A stretch of 64,000 bases of DNA, from contig JAJRVQ010000124.1 in NCBI GenBank assembly GCA_024277255.1, positions 62,001-126,000 of the forward strand. Direction: 5' to 3'. The notes under the pieces are model-generated. The model worked only from the letters and a program-made list of their open reading frames with translations, did no database searches and was not told the DNA's origin. This DNA comes from Acidobacteriota bacterium. GTDB taxonomy: Bacteria; Acidobacteriota; Thermoanaerobaculia; Multivoradales; SZUA-115. Numbering within the stretch: the stretch's first letter is position 1; every line of letters starts with the position of its first letter. Positions 7,754 through 14,717 of the stretch are shown one piece after another. A program made the translations under genes and the position numbers.

Positions 7754-8128
7754 TCAACCGCGTTGCCCACCAAAGTAGACCACCCTCGGCAAGGTGGCGA
7801 AGTCTTTGTCGCTGGTCACGAGGTCGGCATCGTTCAAGAGCGCCGTGGCGTAGACGAGCGAGTCGGCCATGGCGAGGCCGTGTTCCAGGCTGAGGTCGGC
7901 GGCGGTGAGGGCGACCGTGGTGGTCAAGGGGACAAACGCGGGTTTTCTCGATCTGGGCCACGACGATCAGGGCCTCCTGCTCGCTACGTTCGTGCAGGAT
8001 CCACTTGTAGACCTCGTAGATCACCACGGCTGGGGTGACCACGTCACTCAGCCGTTCGAGAAAGGGGCGAACTTGCCGGCCAGCGGTCCGTCCGTCACAA
8101 ACTCCAGCCAGCCGGAGGAGTCGACCAC
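7754..8128 (-). pseudogene. VapC-type PIN toxin gene with two single-base frameshifts
   Basis: Reading from GTG 8128 gives VDSSGWLEFVTDGPLAGKFA, the PIN N terminus. Near 8065 one T is missing from a T run, and the next frame continues with ERLSDVVTPAVVIYEVYKW and EQEALIVVAQIEKTR. Near 7940 an extra T returns the reading to a third frame: LTAADLSLEHGLAMADSLVY, then DADLVTSDKDFATLP, ending at 7754. All PIN motifs are present once the two indels are repaired. Each indel lies in a short T run, so a sequencing or assembly error is as likely as real decay. The intact AbrB-type antitoxin lies directly upstream. Confidence 0.75.
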
Positions 8129-8142
8129 GGTGGCACTCGTGC

Positions 8143-8352
8143 TCAAACGCGATCGACCTTTTCGCGGAAACCCTCGGTCTTCATCCCGCGGAGAAATCCG
8201 CGCAACTCAGCCAACGGCCGGTCCGGGACCAAGGTGATGATTCCACCTTTGGCCAAAACTTGGACGGTCTGGCCGATACGGATAGGAACTTCTTGCCATA
8301 TCTGCTTGGGGATCACGAATTGGTATTTGCTAGAGATGGTGGCGGTTGCCAT
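8143..8352 (-). CDS. AbrB/SpoVT-type antitoxin (VapB-like)
   Basis: This 69-residue protein begins MATATISSKYQFVIPKQIW and continues RIGQTVQVLAKGGIITLVP, the swapped-hairpin AbrB DNA-binding fold. A short C-terminal arm LRGFLRGMKTEGFREKVDRV follows and should neutralise the toxin. A GGAGG ribosome site precedes the ATG. The VapC-like pseudogene begins 14 bases after its stop. If the frameshifts in that toxin are real, this antitoxin is now unneeded or acts in trans. It is divergently arranged with the Phd gene at 8503. Confidence 0.85.
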   Translation of the reverse strand: MATATISSKYQFVIPKQIWQEVPIRIGQTVQVLAKGGIITLVPDRPLAELRGFLRGMKTEGFREKVDRV

Positions 8353-8466
8353 GCGATCCTCCTACGATTCGTTGGTCGATGGCGCTGTCATAGAACAATC
8401 TACTCGAAGGGCGCGACCACCACCAAGTCCACCAAGAGGTTACTAGAAGTGGGCCGAAATTATGTC

Positions 8467-8495
8467 TATAATGACTATGAAATCTGTCCAGGAGG
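8467..8495 (+). promoter_or_regulatory. -10 box and ribosome site of the Phd-VapC pair
   Basis: TATAAT at 8467-8472 lies inside GTCTATAATGAC, whose outer GTC/GAC form a small inverted repeat. AGGAGG at 8490-8495 sits 7 bases before ATG 8503. No convincing -35 is visible at 16-18 bases; the nearest is TTACTA at 21 bases. The repeat is a candidate site for repression by the TA complex. Confidence 0.55.
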
Positions 8496-8502
8496 TTTCT
8501 AG

Positions 8503-8793
8503 ATGCGTTGGAGAGTCGCCGAAGCCAAGCAGAAGTTTTCTCAGGTGGTTCGTGCCGCCCGGGAGGAGCCGCAGGAGATCCTCAACCGCGATCGCCCCGT
8601 GGCCGTGGTGCTCGATGTGGAGAGTTACGAGGAGTACCGCCGGTGGCGGGCGCGGCGGGCGCGGCCATCGCTGGAGGAAGTGACGCGGGAGCTGCGCCGG
8701 CTTTGTCGGGAGGAGGAGTACCTGTTGGAGGTCGGCGAGCGGCGGGATCGCGACAACGCCTTCGCGCCGGGGGCCGACCGTGTTTCTCTGTGA
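8503..8793 (+). CDS. Phd/YefM-family antitoxin
   Basis: This 96-residue protein starts MRWRVAEAKQKFSQVVRAAR and continues PQEILNRDRPVAVVLDVESY, the Phd/YefM N-terminal fold (helix, strand, then the conserved hydrophobic strand). Basic, Glu-rich helices follow and should bind the toxin. It has a strong AGGAGG ribosome site and a perfect TATAAT upstream. The coding sequence overlaps the downstream VapC by 14 bases. Together they form a complete type II TA pair, with the antitoxin first and presumably autoregulated. Confidence 0.87.
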   Translation: MRWRVAEAKQKFSQVVRAAREEPQEILNRDRPVAVVLDVESYEEYRRWRARRARPSLEEVTRELRRLCREEEYLLEVGERRDRDNAFAPGADRVSL

Positions 8794-9178
8794 CACCAAC
8801 GTGCTCAGCGAACTCGCCAGGCCAACGCCGGATGTCGGGGTGGTGGAGTGGGCGCGGCGGGTCCCTCGGATGGCGATTAGCGTGGTCACCGTGGAGGAGA
8901 TCCTCTTTGGGCTCACCTGGAAACCCAACGAACGGATTCGTACGTGGTTCGAGGGGTTCGTCGACGACTTCTGCGAAGTCCTCCCGGTAACTCCGGAGGT
9001 CGCTCGCCGGGGTGGGGAATTACGCGGGAAGATGTGCAGCCAGGGGCAGGTCCGCACCCAGGCAGACATGCTGATCGCCGCTACGGCGCAGATTCACCAG
9101 CTGACCGTAGTCACCCGGAACGTGCGGGACTTTGAACGGACCGGGGTTCCGATCTTGAACCCGTTTCGAGACGGCTAG
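8780..9178 (+). CDS. vapC: VapC/FitB-type PIN ribonuclease toxin
   Basis: The protein has 132 residues from GTG 8780. The PIN motifs are complete: FLCDTNVLSELARP (first Asp and Asn), ISVVTVEEILFGL (Glu), RTQADMLIAATAQ (Asp), LTVVTRNVRDFERTGV (last acidic residues). The closing PILNPF is typical of the FitB subgroup. Such toxins cleave specific RNAs when the antitoxin is lost. The GTG start lies within the end of the Phd gene, which fits coupled translation. No defect is visible. Confidence 0.9.
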   Translation: MFLCDTNVLSELARPTPDVGVVEWARRVPRMAISVVTVEEILFGLTWKPNERIRTWFEGFVDDFCEVLPVTPEVARRGGELRGKMCSQGQVRTQADMLIAATAQIHQLTVVTRNVRDFERTGVPILNPFRDG

Positions 9179-9197
9179 CCTTGCCTGCCGACTTGCA

Positions 9198-9584
9198 CTA
9201 GCCAGCAGTCTGCCCCTTCATCCAGTCGGTCAGCTCCGCCTTGGTCACCTGGCTCGCCGCGACCTGGAGGACCATGGCTTCCAGATCGTCCGGTGGGGGC
9301 AGCTTGGGCGCGCCGTTGACGGTGAGGAAGACCAGGGCGGCGAGGGCGGCCGTTCGCTTGTTGCCGTCGAGGAAGGGGTGGTTCTGGGAGATGTGGAAGA
9401 GGTAGGCCGCTGCCTGCTCCGCCGGGCCGCGATGGAGGTAGTCGCCGCCGAACTGCTGCTGGGGCATGAGGACGGCCGATTCCAGGAGGCCGGGATCGCG
9501 AATTCCCGCCGGGCCGCCTTCGCGCCGGATGGTGTCTTCGTGCAGAGCGAGGACATCCTCGACGCTCAGGAACTGGGTAGCCAC
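9198..9584 (-). CDS. doc: Doc-type Fic/DOC-family toxin
   Basis: This 128-residue protein carries the Doc active-site motif HPFLDGNKRTA near residues 68-78. The N-terminal FLSVEDVLALHEDTIRREGG and GIRDPGLLESAVLMPQQQF are standard Doc segments. Doc toxins phosphorylate elongation factor Tu, halting translation. The motif has the Doc form (HxFxDGNKR), including its Lys, rather than the AMPylating Fic form. The gene follows the AbrB-like antitoxin at 9596-9823 by 11 bases on the same strand. Pairing Doc with an AbrB-fold antitoxin instead of Phd is less common. Confidence 0.9.
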   Translation of the reverse strand: MATQFLSVEDVLALHEDTIRREGGPAGIRDPGLLESAVLMPQQQFGGDYLHRGPAEQAAAYLFHISQNHPFLDGNKRTAALAALVFLTVNGAPKLPPPDDLEAMVLQVAASQVTKAELTDWMKGQTAG

Positions 9585-9595
9585 GCCGGCCTGGC

Positions 9596-9823
9596 CTAGT
9601 CCGCCAGCCGTTGGAGCATGCCGCTGTAGGCGGGGCGCAATTGCTCCAGGGCCTCGGCCACTTTCTTGCGGCCGATACCGACGTGGACCGGCGTTACGAT
9701 CAGCGAGTTGCCGCTGACCGTGACCTGGAGCGGGCTGTCGTGATCGATCCCCAGCGCCTCCATCAGGGCCTTGTCGATGACCAGTGCCTGGCTGTTGCCG
9801 TGTTTCTGTAGGGTCTTGACCAT
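9596..9823 (-). CDS. AbrB/MazE-fold antitoxin of the Doc pair
   Basis: This 75-residue protein begins MVKTLQKHGNSQALVIDKAL and continues PLQVTVSGNSLIVTPVHVG, the looped-hinge AbrB/MazE DNA-binding fold. The C-terminal helix KKVAEALEQLRPAYSGMLQR should cover the toxin. It has a GAGGAGG ribosome site and the best sigma70-like promoter in this region, with a small palindrome over the -10. It leads the operon with doc. Confidence 0.87.
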   Translation of the reverse strand: MVKTLQKHGNSQALVIDKALMEALGIDHDSPLQVTVSGNSLIVTPVHVGIGRKKVAEALEQLRPAYSGMLQRLAD

Positions 9824-9844
9824 CGGTCCTCCTCGTTGGAACGA

Positions 9845-9873
9845 CGTTATAACGAAGATCTCCCTGCGGTCAA
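9845..9873 (-). promoter_or_regulatory. Promoter and palindromic operator of the AbrB-Doc operon
   Basis: On the minus strand TTGACC (9873-9868), a 16-base spacer and TATAAC (9851-9846) precede the antitoxin gene. The -10 lies inside the perfect palindrome CGTTATAACG (9845-9854), a natural autorepression site for the TA complex. Confidence 0.7.
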
Positions 9874-9946
9874 GGGAGTTCGCGTCTCCGCAGTGGCTGG
9901 CTTGGCTGGACGAGGCGCCGGACCTTGAGTCGGTGAGAAGAAAAGG

Positions 9947-11257
9947 CTAGTCGACCGGCAAGTCGCGATGGCTGAAGTGGCGCTTGCCTTCGCCGTAGTC
10001 GCTGGCCACCTGGCCCTGGCCTTCGAGTAGCCAGCGGGTGGTCAGCAGCCCTTCGACGCCGACCGGGCCGCGGGCGTGGATGCGCGAGGTGGAGATGCCG
10101 ACTTCAGCACCCAAGCCGTAGCGGTAGCCGTCGGCGAAGCGGGTGCTGGCGTTCCAGAAGACGGAGGCGGAGTCGACTTGGTCGAGGAAGCGGCGGCCGG
10201 TTTCACCGTTTTCGGTCACGATGGCGTCGGTGTGGGCGCTGCCGTGGCGGTGGATGTGGTCGATCGCCTGCTCCAGGCTGTCGACGGTGCGCACCGCGAG
10301 GGTGAGGTTTCCGTACTCGGTCCCCCAGTCTTCCTCGGTGGCTGCAGTGGCTCCCGGGCAGTGGGGCAGCGCCTCGCGGTCGGCGCGCAGTTCGACTCCG
10401 GCCTGGTCGAGCGCCGTGGCGAGGGGGCCGAGGTGGGGGAGGAAGGCGCGGTGCACCAACAGCGTTTCGGCGGCATTGCAGGCCGCCGGGTAGTCGCACT
10501 TCGAGTCGAGGGCCAGCCTGGTCGCCATCTCGGGGTCGGCCTCGGCGTCCAGGTACAGGTGACAGATGCCGTCGGCGTGGCCGAGCACGGGGATGCGGGT
10601 GGAACTTTGGATCGACCGCACCAGCTGGTTGGAGCCGCGGGGGATCACCAGGTCGATCAGGTGATCGCAGGCGAGCAAGGCGCGGGCGGCGTCGCGGCCC
10701 TCGATCCCCTGCACCGCCTCTTCGGCGAGGCTGCCGCGGAGCAGCGCGGCGCGCAGGCAGTCGATGAGCGCACGGTTCGACTTCAGAGCTTCGGAGCCGC
10801 CCTTGAGCAGGACGGCGTTGCCGCTGCGCAGTGCCAGGGAACCGATCTGGATGACGGCGTCGGGTCGGCTTTCGAAGATCACCAGGAGGAGGCCGATCGG
10901 CGAACGCACCTGGCGCAAGATGAGCCCAGTGTCGAGTTCGGTCTGGCGCATCGCGAAACCGATCGGGTCGCTCTCTCGCGCCAGCTGGCGAACGCCCTCG
11001 GTCAGGGTGGCGAGCTTGGCTGGGGTTAGCTCCAGCCGGTGGAGCAAGGCGGGTGCTAGCCCTTGCTCGGCTGCCCGGTCAAGATCTTCGCGGTTCGCGG
11101 CGAGGAGAGTCTCTTGACGCTCCGCCAGTAGGTCCGCCAGGTGGTGGAGTGTTTGGCTGCGTGTCTCGCCGGGTGCGCTTCCTAGACTGCGTTGGCCATC
11201 GCGGGCGCGAAGGGCAGTCTGGTGTGCGGCGGGTGAGCTCGGTTGAGACTCGCTCAT
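9947..11257 (-). CDS. proA: Glutamate-5-semialdehyde dehydrogenase
   Basis: ProA reduces gamma-glutamyl phosphate to glutamate semialdehyde with NADPH, the second step of proline synthesis, in the cytosol. The protein has 436 residues, normal for the family. Visible landmarks are IGLLLVIFESRPDAV, the cofactor-binding SLALRSGNAVLLKGG, the catalytic Cys in CNAAETLLVH, and VFWNASTRFADGYRYGLGAE near the end. ATG 11257 was chosen because it overlaps the proB stop (TGATG), giving translational coupling; an in-frame upstream extension runs inside proB. It forms a proBA operon. Confidence 0.95.
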   Translation of the reverse strand: MSESQPSSPAAHQTALRARDGQRSLGSAPGETRSQTLHHLADLLAERQETLLAANREDLDRAAEQGLAPALLHRLELTPAKLATLTEGVRQLARESDPIGFAMRQTELDTGLILRQVRSPIGLLLVIFESRPDAVIQIGSLALRSGNAVLLKGGSEALKSNRALIDCLRAALLRGSLAEEAVQGIEGRDAARALLACDHLIDLVIPRGSNQLVRSIQSSTRIPVLGHADGICHLYLDAEADPEMATRLALDSKCDYPAACNAAETLLVHRAFLPHLGPLATALDQAGVELRADREALPHCPGATAATEEDWGTEYGNLTLAVRTVDSLEQAIDHIHRHGSAHTDAIVTENGETGRRFLDQVDSASVFWNASTRFADGYRYGLGAEVGISTSRIHARGPVGVEGLLTTRWLLEGQGQVASDYGEGKRHFSHRDLPVD

Positions 11258-12408
11258 CAATCGCAGTCCTCCAAGGCCAGGTGATCGCGATGCACCAGCG
11301 CATGGTGGTTCCGAATCCCGGCTGGCGGCTCGCCGCCGCACCACCGGCGGGCGCTGGCCGCGTCGCAGTAGACGATCCCGCGACCGATGCGCCGCCCATC
11401 GCTGGCGCGTAGCTCCACCACGTCGCCGGGGCGGAAGTCACCCTCGACCCGGCGCACACCGGCGGCCAGCAGCGAGGCGCCGCGCTCGCGCAGGGCCTCG
11501 ATCGCCCCGGGATCCAGCTCGAGGGCTCCCCGGGCGGCGGCGGCAAAGGCGATCCACCGTCGTTTGGCGCCCAGCTCGCCGCGGGCCGGAAACCAGGTGC
11601 CGGCCTCCTCGCCACGCAACACGGCGGCCAGTGCCCCCGGGGTGAAGCCGGAAGCGATCACCGCGTGGCATCCGGCGCGGGCCACAAGGTGGGCCGCCTC
11701 CACTTTGCTGCGCATGCCGCCCCTGCCGGCGCTCGAAGCGGGGCCGGCGGCCTGGCCGCCGGCGCTTTCCGGGGTGTCGACCCGCCGCCGCAGCTTGGCA
11801 TTCGGGTGGTGGTTGGGGTCGCGGTCGTAGAGGCCTTCGACGTCGGTCAACAGCACCAAGAGATCGGCGTCCAGTTTGGAGGCCACCAGCGCCGAGAGGC
11901 GGTCGTTGTCGCCGAAGACCGGGCGGCCTTCACCCTCGGCATAGGCCAGCTCTTCGGTCGAGACGGCGTCATTCTCGTTGATCACCGGGATCACTTCCCG
12001 CCGCAGCAGTGTGGTCAGGGTGCCGCGCAGATTCAGATAGCGCACCCGGTCGTCGAAATCGGCCTGGGTGAGCAGCACCTGGGCGCAGAGTAGCCCGAGC
12101 CGGGAGAAGCCCTCTTCGTAGAGCCTCATCAACCGGGTCTGGCCCACGGCGGCACAGGCTTGGCGCTCTTCCAGGCTGGTCGGAAGCGAGTCGTGGCCGA
12201 GCACCTCTTTGCCCAGACCCACGGCGCCCGAACTGACGATCAAGACCTCGCGCCCCGCCTCGCGCAACTCGGCGGCGGTCTCGACCACGGCGAATAGACG
12301 GGCCAGGGCGGCCCGTCCGTCCCGCCGGGTCAGCACGCGGGTACCGACTTTGAGCACCACGCGGTGGGCTTGGGCGACCGCCGGTCGGGGAGGCTGACGA
12401 GAACTCAT
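11257..12408 (-). CDS. proB: Glutamate 5-kinase with PUA domain
   Basis: ProB phosphorylates glutamate to gamma-glutamyl phosphate, the committed and usually proline-inhibited step. The 383-residue protein has an amino-acid kinase domain with VVLKVGTRVLT, VSSGAVGLG, IPVINENDAVS, FGDNDRLSALVA and LLTDVEGLYDRDP. A C-terminal PUA domain from about residue 290 (RGASLLAAGVRRVEGDFRPG, then IGRGIVYCDA) is the E. coli-like long form. It precedes proA with overlapping stop and start. No clear ribosome site is visible before ATG 12408. Confidence 0.95.
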   Translation of the reverse strand: MSSRQPPRPAVAQAHRVVLKVGTRVLTRRDGRAALARLFAVVETAAELREAGREVLIVSSGAVGLGKEVLGHDSLPTSLEERQACAAVGQTRLMRLYEEGFSRLGLLCAQVLLTQADFDDRVRYLNLRGTLTTLLRREVIPVINENDAVSTEELAYAEGEGRPVFGDNDRLSALVASKLDADLLVLLTDVEGLYDRDPNHHPNAKLRRRVDTPESAGGQAAGPASSAGRGGMRSKVEAAHLVARAGCHAVIASGFTPGALAAVLRGEEAGTWFPARGELGAKRRWIAFAAAARGALELDPGAIEALRERGASLLAAGVRRVEGDFRPGDVVELRASDGRRIGRGIVYCDAASARRWCGGEPPAGIRNHHALVHRDHLALEDCD

Positions 12409-12520
12409 CGAACGATGGTATCGCCGATCATGCCGATCGTCACACCGCCGGTGACGCCGCTTTGCCGCTGGCCCTCCTGTGGCAGGTGGAAGTCCCGAAT
12501 GCCGCGAGTTTCCCGACAGC

Positions 12521-12701
12521 TAGCCGTTCCTTCTCACCGATTTCGTTACGAAACGCCGTAGGTACCTGTAGATGCAAGGAATCCGTCTGTTCTGGGACGC
12601 AGCCGTACTAGAAGTACGGCGAGGAGCAGAACTGGCGGATGACGCGGTAGATATAGGTGCATACGGCGTTGGAGTAGAAGTTCGGTGAGAAGGAACGGCT
12701 A
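12521..12701. repeat. 181-bp imperfect palindrome starting at the asnA stop codon
   Basis: The outer 20 bases, TAGCCGTTCCTTCTCACCGA, are a perfect inverted repeat (12521-12540 and 12682-12701). The centre is a perfect 8-bp stem, GCCGTACT/AGTACGGC, with loop AGA (12602-12620). Both share the centre 12611. The stretches between still match in blocks: AACGCCGTA is identical, then ACCT, and ATCCG..GTTCTG with one base shift. The right arm begins with the asnA stop TAG. The interval 12409-12698 holds no gene otherwise. It may be a long RNA hairpin, a bidirectional terminator, or a palindromic mobile element. Confidence 0.8.
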
Positions 12702-13832
12702 ATCCAGCACGTGAATGTTGCGTTCGCGGCAGATCCGTTTGAGGATCTCCGGCCAGACGGTGACGCTGACCTCACCGATGTGGGCCTTCTTGAGCAAGGA
12801 CATGTAGGTGCGCGACTGGCCGATGCCGCCACCGATCGACAGCGGAATCTCGCTATTGATGATCGCCTGGTGATAGGGAAGTCTGAGGAAGTCGAGCTGG
12901 CTGCTGATTTCGAGCTGCTTGTGCAGGGTTTCGGCGTTGACTCGTATTCCCATCGAGCTGAGTTCGTGGCGCCGCTGGGTGACGGGGTTCCACACCAGGA
13001 TGTCGCCGTTGAGACCGTGCACCGGCTTGCCCTTGGCCGAACGCGTTTCGGTGACCCAGTCGTCGTAGTCGGCGGCCCGCATTTCGTGGGGATAGCCATC
13101 GGAAAGCGGCCAGCCGATGCCGTAGATGAAGATCGCCGGGTACTCCTGGAGGATCGCCGTCTCGCGTGCCTTGCGCGGCAGGTCCGGGTAGCGCTCGAGG
13201 ATCTCTTCGGCGTGGAAGAAGGTCAGCTCCTCGGGTAAATCGGAGTAGCGCTCGGTGCGCAACTGCGGGAAGAGCTCCTGAACATGGTTCTCAGCCCCTT
13301 TGAGCACCCGCCAGATCTTGCGCACCACCGTGGTCAGGTAGTCGAGGTTGCGTTGCTCCTCGGTCATCACCTGCTCCCAGTCCCATTGATCGACGTAGGC
13401 GCTGTGGTCGTGATCGAGGAAGTAGTCCTTGCGTACCGCGCGCATGTCCGTGCACAGCCCCTCGCCGGCGGCGAAGCCGAACTGTTTGAGCGCGACCCGC
13501 TTCCATTTGGTCGCCGCCTGAACGATCTGGGCGTCGATCGGGTTCTTGCCGTGGTCGTTGGCGATGTGAAACTCGATCGGTGTGCGCGAGCCGTCGCGGT
13601 CCAGCATGTCGTTGACGCCGCTGTCCCGGTCGACGATCAGCGGCACGGTGACCATCTTCAGGTTGAGTTCTCGACAGAGGTTCTCTTCAACATAGGCCTT
13701 GGCAGCGAAGAGGGCCTCCTGCGTCTGGCGAGGATCCAGTAGAGATTGGTAGTTGTTCGGCAGGATTTTGGCCAACTCTTCATAGTTGCCGATTCCGGGT
13801 CCGCTGAGATCGGCCTTCTTGTCAGTGATCAT
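12699..13832 (-). CDS. asnA: Aspartate-ammonia ligase (AsnA-type asparagine synthetase)
   Basis: AsnA makes asparagine from aspartate, ammonia and ATP through an aspartyl-AMP intermediate. The 377-residue protein has the class II synthetase-like fold of the family: LNLKMVTVPLIVDRDSGVND, PIEFHIANDHGKNP, VQAATKWKRVALKQFGF, DYFLDHDHSAYVDQWDWEQV, and the final motif SIGGGIGQSRTYMSLLKKAH. It is somewhat longer than the E. coli protein (330). ATG 13832 was chosen because GGAGG lies 7 bases upstream; TTG 13838 would sit against that site. Its stop codon is the first triplet of the 181-bp palindrome. Confidence 0.93.
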   Translation of the reverse strand: MITDKKADLSGPGIGNYEELAKILPNNYQSLLDPRQTQEALFAAKAYVEENLCRELNLKMVTVPLIVDRDSGVNDMLDRDGSRTPIEFHIANDHGKNPIDAQIVQAATKWKRVALKQFGFAAGEGLCTDMRAVRKDYFLDHDHSAYVDQWDWEQVMTEEQRNLDYLTTVVRKIWRVLKGAENHVQELFPQLRTERYSDLPEELTFFHAEEILERYPDLPRKARETAILQEYPAIFIYGIGWPLSDGYPHEMRAADYDDWVTETRSAKGKPVHGLNGDILVWNPVTQRRHELSSMGIRVNAETLHKQLEISSQLDFLRLPYHQAIINSEIPLSIGGGIGQSRTYMSLLKKAHIGEVSVTVWPEILKRICRERNIHVLD

Positions 13833-13868
13833 CGTCAAACCTCCACCGGACTGCGGTGTGCACCGCGT

Positions 13869-13882
13869 TATGAGTTCTCATA
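13869..13882. promoter_or_regulatory. Perfect palindrome upstream of asnA
   Basis: TATGAG and CTCATA flank TT, 36 bases before the asnA start on its template side. It is a candidate operator for an asparagine- or arginine-responsive regulator. I see no clear -10/-35 pair to anchor it. Confidence 0.4.
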
Positions 13883-13995
13883 CCGCCAATCTCGCGGTCT
13901 CCAACTTTGCAGTCCTCAGCCTCGCAGCGCCGGGCTTGCCGGCCAATACCCCTTCGGGCTGGTCTGCGCCAACCCGCCGGGTGGGCTCGGTGATC

Positions 13996-14024
13996 TTGTA
14001 GATCAGTACGAGTTCCTGTACAAT
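13996..14024 (+). promoter_or_regulatory. Leaderless-type promoter with TGTACA operator for YefM-YoeB
   Basis: TTGTAG (13996-14001), a 17-base spacer and TACAAT (14019-14024) precede ATG 14031 by only 6 bases, so the transcript would begin at or beside the start codon. TGTACA (14018-14023) over the -10 is the core hexamer known for YefM binding. Confidence 0.6.
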
Positions 14025-14030
14025 TCCGCC

Positions 14031-14312
14031 ATGGCACACATCACCAACTACAGCGATGTTCGCGCCAACCTCAAGAGCTACTGCGACGAGGTTGCCGAAA
14101 GCGGTGAGCCTCTCGTCATCCAGCGGCGCTCCGGCGCCAACGTGGCGCTGATCAGTGTCGCGGAGCTTGCCGCTCTCGAAGAGACGGCCCACCTACTGCG
14201 TTCTCCCAAGAACGTCCACCGCCTCTTGGAGTCCCTGGCTGAGCTTCGCGGGGGAGGCGGAACAGCGATGAGCGTCGAGGCCTTGGAGCGCCAGTTCGAC
14301 CTCGATGGGTGA
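14031..14312 (+). CDS. yefM: YefM-family antitoxin
   Basis: This 93-residue protein starts MAHITNYSDVRANLKSYCDE and continues SGEPLVIQRRSGANVALISV, the classic YefM DNA-binding half. The C-terminal segment includes LLRSPKNVHRLLESLAELRG, the part that wraps the YoeB active site. ATG 14031 follows closely on a promoter and has no ribosome site, consistent with leaderless translation. It overlaps the downstream yoeB by 8 bases. YefM and YefM-YoeB should repress this promoter through TGTACA. Confidence 0.92.
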   Translation: MAHITNYSDVRANLKSYCDEVAESGEPLVIQRRSGANVALISVAELAALEETAHLLRSPKNVHRLLESLAELRGGGGTAMSVEALERQFDLDG

Positions 14313-14568
14313 GCGCCGAGCGGTCTTTTCGACTCGCTTCCTCGAGGATCTGGAGCATTGGGTGCAGACCGATCGCAAGGCTGCGCGCCGCCTGCTCAAG
14401 ATCGTCCGGCAGACATTGCGGGATTCGCATGGCGAGGTAGGCAAGCCCGAACCTCTGCGCGGTCGATTATCCGGCCTGTGGTCGCGCCGCTTGACCCAGG
14501 AACACCGCGTGGTCTACGAAGTCACGGCGCAGGCGGTGCACTTTCTACAAGGCCGGTACCACTACTGA
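14305..14568 (+). CDS. yoeB: YoeB-type mRNA interferase toxin
   Basis: YoeB cleaves mRNA in the ribosomal A site. The 87-residue protein has the family hallmarks: FLEDLEHWVQTDRKAARRLL, then GKPEPLRGRLSGLWSRRLTQ, EHRVVYEV and the invariant C terminus GRYHY. The expected catalytic Glu, Arg and His residues lie in these motifs. It starts inside the end of yefM. No truncation is visible, so this pair looks active. It lies between asnA and the arginine operon on the opposite strand from asnA. Confidence 0.95.
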   Translation: MGERRAVFSTRFLEDLEHWVQTDRKAARRLLKIVRQTLRDSHGEVGKPEPLRGRLSGLWSRRLTQEHRVVYEVTAQAVHFLQGRYHY

Positions 14569-14634
14569 GCCAGCGGCCGGGATGGAAGTGGCCACTGCCG
14601 TTTGCCGGCGATGTGTCATCCGATTCGCAGGGTC

Positions 14635-14687
14635 TTGACGCGAGGTGGCTCGCGCGTCTATCATGCGCATATGCGCCTGATAGACGC
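14635..14687 (+). promoter_or_regulatory. argR promoter with 34-bp palindromic operator
   Basis: TTGACG (14635-14640), an 18-base spacer and TATCAT (14659-14664) form a promoter. The -10 lies in a palindrome spanning 14654-14687: outer GCGTCTATCA/TGATAGACGC and inner GCGCATATGCGC, with one mismatched pair in 17. It is probably the ArgR autoregulation site for the argRGH operon. Confidence 0.7.
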
Positions 14688-14717
14688 TTGGACCCGTTCG
14701 CAATCGAGCCCCCAGCA

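Noticed and set aside
10076-11029. Long plus-strand open frame of 317 codons
   Set aside because: It is antisense to proA in a GC-rich region and has no recognisable motif.
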